A stretch of 25,634 bases of DNA from VAZQ01 sp035263865 (GCA_035263865.1 DATFQX010000449.1:1-25634); one strand, 5' to 3'. Numbered from the stretch's first letter, positions 1-8,742 are shown. The notes: generated by a model from the sequence alone, not told the origin. A program made the numbers and translations.

Positions 1-1678
1 GCTGTGGGCGGATCGCCTTGATCCCGCCTTCGTGCGTGCATTCTTCGGCAAAGAACCTCCCACAACGACCAAGGGTAAATTCGCCCTCGCCCGCGCGCTG
101 CTGCTACAAGGCCATCGGGCGAGCGCGCAAAGTTTGGTGCGCGAGGCCTGGCGCTATGACAGCTTCTCGAGCGACCTCGAAAATCCGGCGCTCGACGTAT
201 TTAGGGATTTGATCACGTCGGCCGATCACAAGGCGCGCATGGATATGCGCCTCTACGCCGAGGACATCGACGGGGCGCTGCGCGCGGCCAACCGCGCGGG
301 CGGCTATGCTCCGGTGATTGCCAAGGCGCGCGTCGCCGTAATCAGCAAGGCGGCGAATGCCAAGGCGTTGCTGGACGCGGTGCCGCCCGAGGCGCACCGC
401 GACGCCGGCTACATCTTGAGCCGCGCCCAGTTTCTCCGTCGCGCCGACGAGGCAAGCGAGGCCGCCGAATGGATCCTGTCGCTGCCAGCCGAGCACGGCC
501 AAACGATCGATACCGACCAGTGGTGGATCGAGCGCCGGCTCGTCGCCCGCAAGCTGCTCGACATCGGCGACGTCAAAACGGCCTATCGGGTCGCGCGTGA
601 TGCCGCAATTCCCAGCAAGGACAATTACCGCGCCGAGCATCAATTCACCGCCGGTTGGATCGCGCTGCGCTTCCTCAACGATCCAGCGACGGCGCTCGCG
701 CATTTTGCCAAAGTCGCCCAGGGCCACAGCAATCCGATCACGCTCGCGCGCTCAGGCTATTGGCAAGGGCGTGCGGCGGAAGCGCTGGGCCGAAGGGAAG
801 AGGCGCGCGCGCATTACGAGGCGGCGGCGCGCTATTCCACCGCTTACTATGGCCAACTCGCGCGCGCGCGGCTTGGTCACAAAGACATCGTCCTGCGGCC
901 CGCGCCCGAGCCGCCGCCGGGTCGGCGCGATCAGGTCGCGCGGCTCGAGATCGTGCGGGCGATCGAGCTTCTCTACGCAATCGACGAACGAGACCTGATT
1001 GCAGGTGCTCTGGGTGACCTCGGTGAACGGGCGCTCGATACGGTCGCGCTCACCGCGCTCGGTGAGGTCACAGCCCGCCACAAGGATGCCCGCGCCATGC
1101 TGCTGCTGGGCAAGGCGGCGCTCGGGCGCGGCCTTCCGCTGGAGCATTATGCCTTTCCGACAATGGGCATCCCCGAGTACCACCCTATCGGTCCGCGCAT
1201 CGAACCCGCCGTGGTCTACGCCATTGCCCGCCAGGAGAGCACGTTCAACGCGAAAACCGTTTCCAGCGCCCGCGCCATGGGCCTGATGCAGGTCACGCCC
1301 GATGCCGCCCGCTACGTGGCTAAGAAGTTTGGCGCCACCTACGACGAGAAGCGGCTGCTGAGCGATCAGAGCTATAACGTGCAACTGGGCGCAGCCGAGC
1401 TCGGCGATCTTTACGTCGATTACCGCAGCTCCCACATCCTCACCTTCGCCGGTTACAACGCGGGCAAAGGCCGCGTGAAGGAATGGATCGCCAAGTATGG
1501 AGATCCGCGTGATCCGAAGGTGGATCCGATCGACTGGGTGGAGCGCATCCCCTTCTCCGAGACGCGCAACTACGTGCAACGCGTGCTCGAGAATCTGCAG
1601 GTGTATCGCGTCCGCTTCGGAGGCAGCTCAAAGCTCTTGATCGAAGCTGACCTGCATCGCGGGGCGGCGCAGAATTGA
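1..1678 (+). CDS. Soluble lytic murein transglycosylase, 5'-truncated by the window edge
   Basis: The reading frame is already open at base 2, so the true start lies outside the window; about 558 codons are visible. The product would cleave the glycosidic bond between MurNAc and GlcNAc in periplasmic peptidoglycan, leaving 1,6-anhydro ends. The first two thirds are alpha-helical and rich in Ala, Arg and Glu, like the superhelical U/L region of Slt70-type enzymes. The C-terminal part carries the SLT (lysozyme-like) domain: the catalytic Glu is in ARQEST (codon at 1235-1237), followed by SSARAMGLMQVTP, then AGYNAGKGRVKEW and the closing ETRNYVQRVLENLQVYR. These match the family closely. The gene ends at TGA 1676-1678. 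Signal peptide and full length cannot be judged. The following TPR gene starts about 165 bp downstream on the same strand, with a palindromic repeat between, so co-transcription is uncertain. Confidence 0.93.
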   Translation, partial: LWADRLDPAFVRAFFGKEPPTTTKGKFALARALLLQGHRASAQSLVREAWRYDSFSSDLENPALDVFRDLITSADHKARMDMRLYAEDIDGALRAANRAGGYAPVIAKARVAVISKAANAKALLDAVPPEAHRDAGYILSRAQFLRRADEASEAAEWILSLPAEHGQTIDTDQWWIERRLVARKLLDIGDVKTAYRVARDAAIPSKDNYRAEHQFTAGWIALRFLNDPATALAHFAKVAQGHSNPITLARSGYWQGRAAEALGRREEARAHYEAAARYSTAYYGQLARARLGHKDIVLRPAPEPPPGRRDQVARLEIVRAIELLYAIDERDLIAGALGDLGERALDTVALTALGEVTARHKDARAMLLLGKAALGRGLPLEHYAFPTMGIPEYHPIGPRIEPAVVYAIARQESTFNAKTVSSARAMGLMQVTPDAARYVAKKFGATYDEKRLLSDQSYNVQLGAAELGDLYVDYRSSHILTFAGYNAGKGRVKEWIAKYGDPRDPKVDPIDWVERIPFSETRNYVQRVLENLQVYRVRFGGSSKLLIEADLHRGAAQN

Positions 1679-1715
1679 CCAGGTGCGGATTGGATGACCG
1701 CCGGGCTACTGAGTC

Positions 1716-1777
1716 GTCATTGCCGGGCTTGATCCGGCAATCCATCTTCTCACGAAGATGATGGACCCGCGGATGAC
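1716..1777. repeat. Palindromic intergenic repeat (GTCAT...ATGAC), Rhizobiales type
   Basis: A 62-bp element starts with GTCAT (1716-1720) and ends with ATGAC (1773-1777). It contains two further hairpins: ATTGCCGG (1719-1726) pairs with CCGGCAAT (1734-1741), and CATCTTC (1743-1749) pairs with GAAGATG (1754-1760). From memory, very similar mosaics are common between genes in Bradyrhizobium and Rhodopseudomonas. It lies between the transglycosylase and the first TPR gene. It could act as a transcript-stabilising or terminating structure, but there is no T-run. Confidence 0.75.
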
Positions 1778-1842
1778 GGGACAAGACGTTAGGCCATGGC
1801 GTCGCCCAAGCTTATTCTGAGATCGCCAAGACGAGGGCCACG

Positions 1843-3750
1843 GTGACGAGCGCGCTGGCATCGCGGTTGCTGCAGGACGCGCTGGACATGCACCGCCGCG
1901 GCGCGGTTGCGGATGCGGCTGCGCGGTATTCCCAGATCCTCAAATTCGAACCGAAGAATGTCGACGCCCTCTGCCTGCTCGGGCTGGCTTGTGGCGAGCT
2001 CAAGCGCTTCGTGGAAGCCGTGGATCTGTTGCGCAAGGCCATCAAGCTCGCGCCGAAGCACGCGCCTGCTCACAACTTTCTGGGCGCCGCGCTCAAAGAG
2101 ATCGGCCGCACGGACGAGGCGCTGGCCAGCTTCAACCGCGCCATCTCGCACAAGACGGATTTCATGGACGCCTATATCAATCGCGCGGATCTCCTGATGA
2201 CGCTCAACAGGTGGGAGGAGGCGGTTGAAACCTACGATCGCGCGCTGGCGGTTCGAGCCGATTTTTTCCAAGGTTGGTGCAACCGGGGCGTCGCGCTCGA
2301 GAGGATGGCGCGGCTCGAGGACGCAGTCGCAAGCTACGACCGCGCGATCACGCTACGACCGGATCTTACGGCAGCATATGCGAACCGCGGCAATGCGCTG
2401 GCCGCCTTGGGCCGCCACCAAGCGGCGGTCGAGAGCTTTGATCGCGCGCTCGCCAGCAAGCCCGATTTCGCCGAACTCCATCTCAATCGCGGCAATTCGC
2501 TGGCGCGGCTCGCCCGGCGCGAGGAAGCGCTCGCCAGTTATGACCGCGCGCTGGCGATTAGGTCCGATATGGCGGAAGCAGAATTCGGCCGCGGCATCGT
2601 GTTCAGGGATCAGACCCGGTTCGAGGAGGCAGTCCAATGTTTCGATCGAGCGATCGATCTCAATCGGAACGACGCCGTGCGCGGTCTATTCCACTCGCAC
2701 CGCGCCGAGGGGCTCAATCTCCTCGGGCGGTTTCCTGAGGCCTTCGCCGACGTGAGCCGCTGCCTGGAAGTGGCGCCGAACGACGATCAGGTTCTGTATG
2801 CAATTTCGTTGATCCAACTGCTGCACGGCCGCTGGCGCGAGGCGTGGCCGAAATACGAGCGGCGCATTGCACTCAAAGTCGGGATTCCGGAGGGCTTTTC
2901 TCCGCCTGCATGGTCGCCCTGGCGCGGGGAGCGGCTCGAGAACGAACTGCTGGTCTTGCGCGGCGAACAGGGTCTTGGCGACCATGTTCTATTCTCCTGC
3001 TTCGCCGCGCATCTTGCCAAGCTCGGGTATCGCATCGCGTTGTGGACCAAGCCCAGCTTGGAGCCGCTGCTGCGGACGGTACCTGGCGTCGAACGCGTCG
3101 TTTCCGATGTCGCAGTTCTCCATGGGTCGACCGACATCCGCTGGGCCTCGATGATGAGCGTACCGGGTCTTCTCGGCACCACGCCCGAAACGGTGCCCCG
3201 CAACGGAGCGTTTTTGGCGGCCGAGCCGCAGCGCGTGACGGCTTGGAGAGAACGTCTCGGCGAGCATGGCTTCAAGATAGGCATCGCGTGGCAGAATGCC
3301 GGCGCCTCCCATCTCGACAAGCTGCGGTCGATTCCGCTCCGCGAATTCGCCTGCCTATCCGTAATTCCTGGCGTGCGCCTTATCTCGCTGCAAAAAGGTC
3401 CGGGCGTCGAGGAGATCGGAGAAGTGGAATTCGCCGAGCGGATTGAGACGCTGGGCGAGAGTTTCGACGCAGGCGGCGGCGCATTTCTGGATACCGCCGC
3501 CGTGATGACGGGCCTCGATCTGATTGTAACTCCTTGCAACGCGATCGCTCACGTGGCGGGCGCGCTGGGCCGGCGGACATTCGTCGCGCTCATGCACGTT
3601 CCGGAATGGCGCTGGCTGCTCGATCGTACCGATAGTCCCTGGTACCCCACGACGCGGCTGTTTCGGCAGTCGCGCGCGGGCGATTGGCATGGTGTGTTCG
3701 CCCGCATTGCCGATGCGGTGCGCGCGCTTGCTCAGGCGCGAAACGTCTAG
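1843..3750 (+). CDS. TPR protein with C-terminal GT9-like glycosyltransferase domain, degenerate motif
   Basis: The 635-aa protein starts at GTG 1843 with GAGG six bases upstream. Residues about 5-340 are roughly ten 34-residue TPR units of the EAxxxYDRALxxxPDxxxAxxNRG type, with no signal peptide or membrane segment. Residues about 368-630 resemble the ADP-heptose:LPS heptosyltransferase (GT9) fold: LRGEQGLGDHVLFS at the start, a WKIAW-like strand at GIAWQNAG, and DLIVTPCNAIAHVAGALG near the end. In the convergent neighbour the same position reads DLVITVDTSVAHLAGAMG; the Asp and Thr of VDT are Cys and Asn here, so this copy may have changed or lost donor binding. The family role is inferred to be sugar transfer, with TPRs as a protein-docking surface. 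Its stop overlaps the stop of the convergent paralogue. The architecture is well supported; the substrate is unknown. Confidence 0.87.
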   Translation: MTSALASRLLQDALDMHRRGAVADAAARYSQILKFEPKNVDALCLLGLACGELKRFVEAVDLLRKAIKLAPKHAPAHNFLGAALKEIGRTDEALASFNRAISHKTDFMDAYINRADLLMTLNRWEEAVETYDRALAVRADFFQGWCNRGVALERMARLEDAVASYDRAITLRPDLTAAYANRGNALAALGRHQAAVESFDRALASKPDFAELHLNRGNSLARLARREEALASYDRALAIRSDMAEAEFGRGIVFRDQTRFEEAVQCFDRAIDLNRNDAVRGLFHSHRAEGLNLLGRFPEAFADVSRCLEVAPNDDQVLYAISLIQLLHGRWREAWPKYERRIALKVGIPEGFSPPAWSPWRGERLENELLVLRGEQGLGDHVLFSCFAAHLAKLGYRIALWTKPSLEPLLRTVPGVERVVSDVAVLHGSTDIRWASMMSVPGLLGTTPETVPRNGAFLAAEPQRVTAWRERLGEHGFKIGIAWQNAGASHLDKLRSIPLREFACLSVIPGVRLISLQKGPGVEEIGEVEFAERIETLGESFDAGGGAFLDTAAVMTGLDLIVTPCNAIAHVAGALGRRTFVALMHVPEWRWLLDRTDSPWYPTTRLFRQSRAGDWHGVFARIADAVRALAQARNV

Positions 3751-5441
3751 AGCGGTTTTGCTACGGCTGCAAAGCGGCCAAGCTCGTCGCGCAGGCGCTC
3801 GATCACGCTGTCCCAATCGCCAAGCAAAGGCTGACGGAGCAATCGCGCGCTGGGATACCAGCAGCTGCTCTCGCCCTCAAGCGTCCAGCGCCAATCCGGT
3901 GAAAACGGCAGCAGGATCCAGACCGGCCGGCCCATAGCGCCTGCAAGATGCGCGACAGACGTATCCACCGTGATGACGAGATCGACGAGAGTACAGACGG
4001 CGGCCGTATCGGCGAAATCGTCGAGCTCGGTTCCGATTTGCGTCACGCGCGGTTCGCGCGCCAGCAATTCGGCGTCGCCGCTGCGCAGGTCGCGCTGAAT
4101 GGCGACGAAGCGCGCCGTACCGGCCGACCACAGCGGAGCGAGGCGGGACAGCGCAATGGATCGATTGCGATCATTCATGTGCTCGGGATTTCCGGACCAA
4201 GCAACCGCCACACGTGGCCGAGCGAGCGCCTCGAGGCGCGGACGCCACTTGTCGATATGCGCATCGTTTGCCGCTAGATAGGAGCCGGTGCTCGGAATCG
4301 TCGCAAGCTCCGTCTTAAAGGAAAGCGGCAGACTGCCCAGAGGACAATGCACATCAAAGGGCGGAAGCGGCTTGCCGCGCGCCACAACGGCGGCTACGCC
4401 CTCGATCTGCCCCAACAATGCCTTGAGCTGCGGCTGCACCTCCAGCACGACCCTAGCTCCGGCCCTCGCGAGCAGGCCGATGTAGCGCGCGAACTGGATC
4501 GTATCCCCCAATCCTTGCTCTGCGTGCAGCAGGATCGTGCGCCCTCGCAGCGGGTACTCTCCGAGCCAGAGTGGACAGCCATAGCTGCGGCGTCGCGTGG
4601 GCATCCCGGTCCGCCGCCAACGCCATTCGTATTTCTCAAAACCACGGCGAAACTCGCCGATGGTCAACAGCGATATCGCCTGATTGAAGTGCGCGTCGGC
4701 AAAATCCTTTTGCAATTCGAGCGCTCGGGAATAGCTCGCCAAGGCCTCGTTGTGACGGTTGAGCACCTGCAGCGCGAAGCCACGATTATTCAACGCCTTG
4801 ACGTGATCCGGGGCGAGCAACAGGGCTCGGTCGTAAGCGGCAACGGCTTCCGCGTAGCGTCCCAGATTGAATAGACTCAGTCCACGGTTGTAATGCGCCG
4901 CCGGACTGATGGGTGGGTTCGCTGACGCGACTTCAAAATCGGCGATGGCGTCCTCATGGCGGCCGAGGCCGGCCAACGCGAGGCCGCGATTGAGCCTCGC
5001 TTGCGGATGACTAGGGAGCAGCGCCAAGACTTCGTGGAAAGCGGCAAGTGCGTCCTGCGCACGTCCCAGCGCCAGCAACGTATTGCCGCGCTGATAGAGC
5101 ACATCAGCATCGCGGGGCTTCAACGCCAAGGCTTTGTCGAAGCTTTCGAGCGCCTCCTGGTCTCGCTTGAGCGCGTGCAGCACGATACCGAGATTGACCC
5201 ATGCATCCGCAGCGCGCGGGTTGACCTTAAGCGCGGCGCTGATGAGCCGGTAGGCTTCTCCCGCTTGTCCGCGCTGCGCTTTGATCGTGCCGAGGAGATT
5301 GAGCGCGTCGAATTGATCAGGGGCTGCCTTAAGCACGCGCGTGTAAATCTTCTCGGCTTCGCGCAGCCGCCCCTGTTGCTGCAGCGTCACCGCCTCGCGG
5401 AGCGCTCGTGCGATATCCGGCAAGCGATGCGTCGCGGTCAT
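3747..5441 (-). CDS. TPR protein with C-terminal GT9-like glycosyltransferase domain
   Basis: I place the start at ATG 5441, which has a weak GAG six bases upstream (564 aa); a GTG two codons earlier (5447) is the alternative. Residues about 8-280 are TPR repeats, and 300-560 are a glycosyltransferase domain with ILLHAEQGLGDTIQFARYI, VAVAWSGNP and the intact DLVITVDTSVAHLAGAMG. This motif matches the nucleotide-sugar-binding Asp region of heptosyltransferases. The end, WYPSARLLRQPLLGDW, parallels WYPTTRLFRQSRAGDW in the convergent gene, so the two are paralogues. This one keeps the key residues and is the better candidate for an active enzyme. It is probably cytoplasmic, with no signal peptide. 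A decayed copy of the palindromic repeat lies just upstream of the start. The stop codon (complement of 3747-3749) overlaps the neighbour's stop. The acceptor is unknown. Confidence 0.9.
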   Translation of the reverse strand: MTATHRLPDIARALREAVTLQQQGRLREAEKIYTRVLKAAPDQFDALNLLGTIKAQRGQAGEAYRLISAALKVNPRAADAWVNLGIVLHALKRDQEALESFDKALALKPRDADVLYQRGNTLLALGRAQDALAAFHEVLALLPSHPQARLNRGLALAGLGRHEDAIADFEVASANPPISPAAHYNRGLSLFNLGRYAEAVAAYDRALLLAPDHVKALNNRGFALQVLNRHNEALASYSRALELQKDFADAHFNQAISLLTIGEFRRGFEKYEWRWRRTGMPTRRRSYGCPLWLGEYPLRGRTILLHAEQGLGDTIQFARYIGLLARAGARVVLEVQPQLKALLGQIEGVAAVVARGKPLPPFDVHCPLGSLPLSFKTELATIPSTGSYLAANDAHIDKWRPRLEALARPRVAVAWSGNPEHMNDRNRSIALSRLAPLWSAGTARFVAIQRDLRSGDAELLAREPRVTQIGTELDDFADTAAVCTLVDLVITVDTSVAHLAGAMGRPVWILLPFSPDWRWTLEGESSCWYPSARLLRQPLLGDWDSVIERLRDELGRFAAVAKPL

Positions 5442-5458
5442 TGGCACTCAAGTCTGAG

Positions 5459-5488
5459 CGTCATGGCTGGGCTTGACCGGTAATGCAT
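5459..5488. repeat. Decayed second copy of the GTCAT-type palindromic repeat
   Basis: Starting CGTCATGGCTGGGCTTGACC, this stretch aligns with the left half of the element at 1715-1745, with four substitutions and one deleted base. The right half is not recognisable. A short palindrome, CCTTT-ATA-AAAGG (5505-5517), follows. It is in the same orientation as the first copy, so the two flank the convergent TPR-glycosyltransferase pair as direct repeats. Confidence 0.6.
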
Positions 5489-5600
5489 TTTTGTCCGCGA
5501 AAGCCCTTTATAAAAGGCCCGCGCGAAAAGCCCGCCGGTGACCACCGGATTGCAAGGGACGCCGCGCAATATTCCAATCCGCTTCCTGGGGCTAGGACCG

Positions 5601-5858
5601 TCAATAATAATAGCGCTTCCCCTTGCCCCTGGCCGGTACAGCTTCCGGCCCGCGGTAATTCGGGTTGGGATTGCAAAATCCGCGATTGCCGGCAATCACC
5701 TCGGAGACGCATTGTTCGAGAGTTCGCATGCTGCAATTGTAAACAAATGCCCTGCCCCTATTCGTGCCTGCGCACCACGGACCTTCGTAGGCTACGCTCG
5801 GACGAATGTCGAACAAGATTGCCGCTGCGATTGCCACTACGATGAGCATGAAGTGCAT
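5601..5858 (-). CDS. Secreted DUF3551-type cysteine-rich small protein (copy 1)
   Basis: An 85-aa protein with a hydrophobic N-terminal signal sequence (residues about 2-23, ending SVA before YEGPWC), giving a mature exported peptide of about 62 residues. The core reads GPWCA, NCSMRTLEQC and AGNRGFCNPNPNYRGP. Four cysteines (29, 42, 50, 62) suggest two disulfides in the periplasm or outside the cell. The pattern YxGPWCA...C...T.EQC...GGFCxPNP is that of DUF3551, a family of unknown function abundant in Bradyrhizobium relatives. The C-terminus is basic and Tyr-rich (RGKGKRYYY). AGGA lies six bases before the ATG. It is 64% identical (54/85, ungapped) to the next gene upstream and likely arose by tandem duplication. 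Confidence 0.85.
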   Translation of the reverse strand: MHFMLIVVAIAAAILFDIRPSVAYEGPWCAGTNRGRAFVYNCSMRTLEQCVSEVIAGNRGFCNPNPNYRGPEAVPARGKGKRYYY

Positions 5859-5900
5859 GGCTTGTCCTGCCTCTCCTCTTCTCGATGCAGCATACCGCCG

Positions 5901-6158
5901 TCAATAACGATAGCGTTTGCGCTTGCCCCTGGGCTGATCAGACTCGGGCCCGCGGTAATACGGGTTCGGATTGCAAAATCCGCGGTTGCCCGCAATGATC
6001 AGAGAGGTGCACTGTTCCAGCGTTCGCATGCTGCAATCGTACCTGACGTCCTGCCCGATGTTTTCTACCGCGCACCAAGGACCTTGGTAGGCTCGGCTGG
6101 CGCGAACATCCAACAACATTGCAGCCACCACGACGGTGAGGATGAGGATGAATCGCAT
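5901..6158 (-). CDS. Secreted DUF3551-type cysteine-rich small protein (copy 2)
   Basis: This is the upstream partner of the tandem pair, also exactly 85 aa. The signal sequence is residues about 2-23 (ending SRA), followed by YQGPWCA, DCSMRTLEQC and AGNRGFCNPNPYYRGP, with all four cysteines at identical positions. The tail is again basic and aromatic (RGKRKRYRY). A perfect AGGAGG (complement of 6164-6169) sits five bases from the ATG, much stronger than that of copy 1, so this copy is expected to be well translated. The two genes are 42 bp apart and probably share a transcript. The function is unknown; the conserved cysteines and export signal argue for an envelope or extracellular role. Confidence 0.87.
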   Translation of the reverse strand: MRFILILTVVVAAMLLDVRASRAYQGPWCAVENIGQDVRYDCSMRTLEQCTSLIIAGNRGFCNPNPYYRGPESDQPRGKRKRYRY

Positions 6159-6258
6159 GATCGCCTCCTAACCAAACGCTGATCGCTACCGCCACAACAC
6201 CGCGCTCCTCGCCCAAAATCCACGAAGCCCTAGGTGAGCAACCTCGGTCTGCTTCCCG

Positions 6259-8742
6259 CTACGCCGGTTCGACCGCGAAACTTTGCGGAGGCTCACCGCG
6301 CTGCGCGATATCCCGCATGGTCATATAGGCGCTCTCGATATGGCGGCACAATCGATCTGTATTAAACAACGGGCACGTTTTGCGAGCACCGTCGAGCTTT
6401 TGCCGTACCGAGGCGATCAGCACGGGATCGGTTGCAAGCTTCAAGGCCAAAGCCTCGTATTCGTCGAGACTCCGAGTGACGAGTTCGGGAAGGCCGACGG
6501 CACGGAGCAGGCTCGCAGCCACGCGGCTGACGAAACTCTCACCCATGCACGTGAGCACCGGCAGTCCCGCCCAAAGCGCATCGCTTGCCGCGGTATGGGC
6601 ATTGACCGGAAGATTGTCGAGGAAAAGATCGGCCAACCGGTGGCGCGCTAAGTGCCGGGATATTTCCACCCTTGGCGCGAATAGGAGGCGCGACGGATCG
6701 ACGCCGCGCGTGCGTGCTTCGTTGCAAAGGTTACGCGTTGTGGCCTCACTCGTCTGCAACAGCCACAATACGCTGCACTCGACCTGTCGAAGAAGCCGCA
6801 TCCAGATGTCGAAGAGTTGCGGTGTATTCTTGTAGCTGTTGTTGAAGCAACAGAACACGAAGGCGTCTTCCGGCAGGCCAACGGTCCTGCGCGACGGGAT
6901 TTCATCTGCGACTGAACGTTTGGAGTCATTGACCCAGTAGCTGTCCGGCAGGTGCACGATTTTTTCGCTGTAATGATCCTGCTGATCGAACGGCAGTACG
7001 ATATGATCCGCCAGAATGTAATCTATGAAGTCCACGCCCATGCTCGCGGTACAGCCGAGATAGCTGACTTGGATCGGCGCGGGACGGTACGCCAGGATTG
7101 CGGGGCGCGCTTGCTCGGTATGACCCTTGAGGTCTACGGCGATGTCGACACCGAGATCAAACAAGATCTGAGCCACTTCCTGGTCGCTGCGCAACATCAC
7201 GTCATGGAAATGGTCGAATGCTTTGACCAGACGTGCACGGATGTCGCTGCCATCGTCGGGACCGTAGGAGATGCCCAATACTTCGAAGCGCTTCCGATCA
7301 TGGCGTTCAAACAGGTCTGCGATCTGCCAGCCTGTCGGATGCCGATTGAACGACGACGAGAGATAGGCGACCTTTAGCCTACCCGTTGAGCGCGGCCTTG
7401 AGGCCGACAGAAACTGTGGCACTGCCGGTATTCGATGGCGCACGAACCGCCGCGTGTGCCGCAGCTGATCAGCCGGGTCGAGGGAATAGGCAAGCAGCGT
7501 GAATGGCTCGACCACCGCCCGCTCGTCGGCGAGCGCCCGCTTGAGCCTGGCCTCAAACTCGTCAGCCTGGCGCCAATCGCACAGCATGAGCCGATAGAAG
7601 GCAAGCGCGCCGAGTGCGTGCGGATGATCAGGCTCGATCGCGAGCACCCGTTCCCACGCGATCACCGCCTCGTCGTATCGCGCGAGATTGGCGAGCGCGT
7701 GCCCGCGATGATACAGGGTTTCAGCGTTCTCGGGCTTGAGCGCAAGCGCGCAGTCAAAGTTGGCGAGCGCGTCTTCGAATCGGTTCATCGCCAACAACGC
7801 CGCCCCCCGATTATCCAGCACGCCGATATTCGCCGGGTCGATCGCGAGTGCCTGGTGGAAGCTCGCCAACGCCTTTCCGAATCGTCGCAGCTGCGTAAGC
7901 GCAAAACCGCAGTTGTTGAGCGCTTCGACATCGCGCGGCTCGATCGCCGCAGCGCGCTCGAAGCTGGCCAATGCCTCCTCGTATCGCGCGAGCGTGGCCA
8001 GGGCATTTCCGCGCGTGATCCAAGCCGCGACGGAATTGGGATCGATCTTCAAGGCTCGATCGCAGCTCGCGATCGCTTCCTCGTGTCGGCCGAGAATCCT
8101 GAGCGCGATGCCCCGGTTGCTCAACGCGTTGGTATCGGCGGGCCTCAGCGCCAGCAACTGGTCATAACAGGTAAGCGCTTCCGCCTGCCGCTCCAGCTTC
8201 ATGAGGGCGTTTCCGCGGTTAGTAAGCGCGCCGATATGCGTGGGGGCTTTGTCGAGGACTGCCTCGTAGGCGGAAACGGCTTCGTCGAAACGCGCCAGTG
8301 CCGCGAGGACGTTGCCGCGCTCGAACAGCGCGTCGACGGACCCGCGGTCGCGCGCCAGAACCTTGTCGAACGCGATGAGCGCGTCCCCGAACCGGCGTAG
8401 CCGAGACAGCACCAGGGCGCGATTGAACAGCGCCTCCAGGCTGCGTCCATCGATCGCGATCAGCCGGTCGCAAGCAGCCAACGCTTCTTCGAGCCGCCCC
8501 ATCGCGAGCAGCGCAGCCATCAGGAGCATCAATGCTTGCGGCGACCGGGGGCGGAGCTTGACCGCTTGGCTCAGCAGATCGTGGGCTTCGCCGAGGCGGC
8601 CTCGTTGATAAAGAATGAGCCCCAGCAAATGTAGCGCATCGAACTGGCGGGGGTCGCGGGCGAGCACGGAGCGATAGACCGCCTCCGCCTCGGCAACCCG
8701 TCCGATCTGATGCAGTGCCTTTCCTTGTTCGATCGTCGACAT
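6259..8742 (-). CDS. TPR / O-GlcNAc transferase (SPINDLY-type, GT41) protein
   Basis: Starting at ATG 8742, the protein is 827 aa. Residues about 3-400 are eleven to twelve TPR units. Residues about 455-815 are a GT41 catalytic region: LKVAYLSSSFNRHPTGW (His 468), DLKGHTEQARPAILAYRPAP (His 541), IQVSYLGCTASMG, CCFNNSYKNTP (Lys 638), PRVEISRHL, LDNLPVNAHTAASDALWAGL, and GESFVSRVAASLLRAVG. These correspond to the HPxG, GHT, FNxxYK and HT-DxLWxG signatures of eukaryotic OGT and bacterial homologues, so all main motifs are kept. The family attaches a sugar to Ser/Thr of cytosolic proteins, with the TPR superhelix selecting substrates; here donor and acceptor are unknown. A TTG start at 8787 would add 15 residues (LSSVERGTSASRPV) but lacks a well-spaced ribosome site. 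It runs divergently from the alpha/beta hydrolase. Confidence 0.93.
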   Translation of the reverse strand: MSTIEQGKALHQIGRVAEAEAVYRSVLARDPRQFDALHLLGLILYQRGRLGEAHDLLSQAVKLRPRSPQALMLLMAALLAMGRLEEALAACDRLIAIDGRSLEALFNRALVLSRLRRFGDALIAFDKVLARDRGSVDALFERGNVLAALARFDEAVSAYEAVLDKAPTHIGALTNRGNALMKLERQAEALTCYDQLLALRPADTNALSNRGIALRILGRHEEAIASCDRALKIDPNSVAAWITRGNALATLARYEEALASFERAAAIEPRDVEALNNCGFALTQLRRFGKALASFHQALAIDPANIGVLDNRGAALLAMNRFEDALANFDCALALKPENAETLYHRGHALANLARYDEAVIAWERVLAIEPDHPHALGALAFYRLMLCDWRQADEFEARLKRALADERAVVEPFTLLAYSLDPADQLRHTRRFVRHRIPAVPQFLSASRPRSTGRLKVAYLSSSFNRHPTGWQIADLFERHDRKRFEVLGISYGPDDGSDIRARLVKAFDHFHDVMLRSDQEVAQILFDLGVDIAVDLKGHTEQARPAILAYRPAPIQVSYLGCTASMGVDFIDYILADHIVLPFDQQDHYSEKIVHLPDSYWVNDSKRSVADEIPSRRTVGLPEDAFVFCCFNNSYKNTPQLFDIWMRLLRQVECSVLWLLQTSEATTRNLCNEARTRGVDPSRLLFAPRVEISRHLARHRLADLFLDNLPVNAHTAASDALWAGLPVLTCMGESFVSRVAASLLRAVGLPELVTRSLDEYEALALKLATDPVLIASVRQKLDGARKTCPLFNTDRLCRHIESAYMTMRDIAQRGEPPQSFAVEPA

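Noticed and set aside
5538..6182. Plus-strand frame opposite the two DUF3551 genes showing an internal repeat
   Set aside because: The internal repeat merely reflects the tandem duplication on the minus strand.
7435..8400. 321-codon plus-strand open frame opposite the OGT TPR region
   Set aside because: Its own apparent repeats are only the mirror of the TPR repeats on the other strand.
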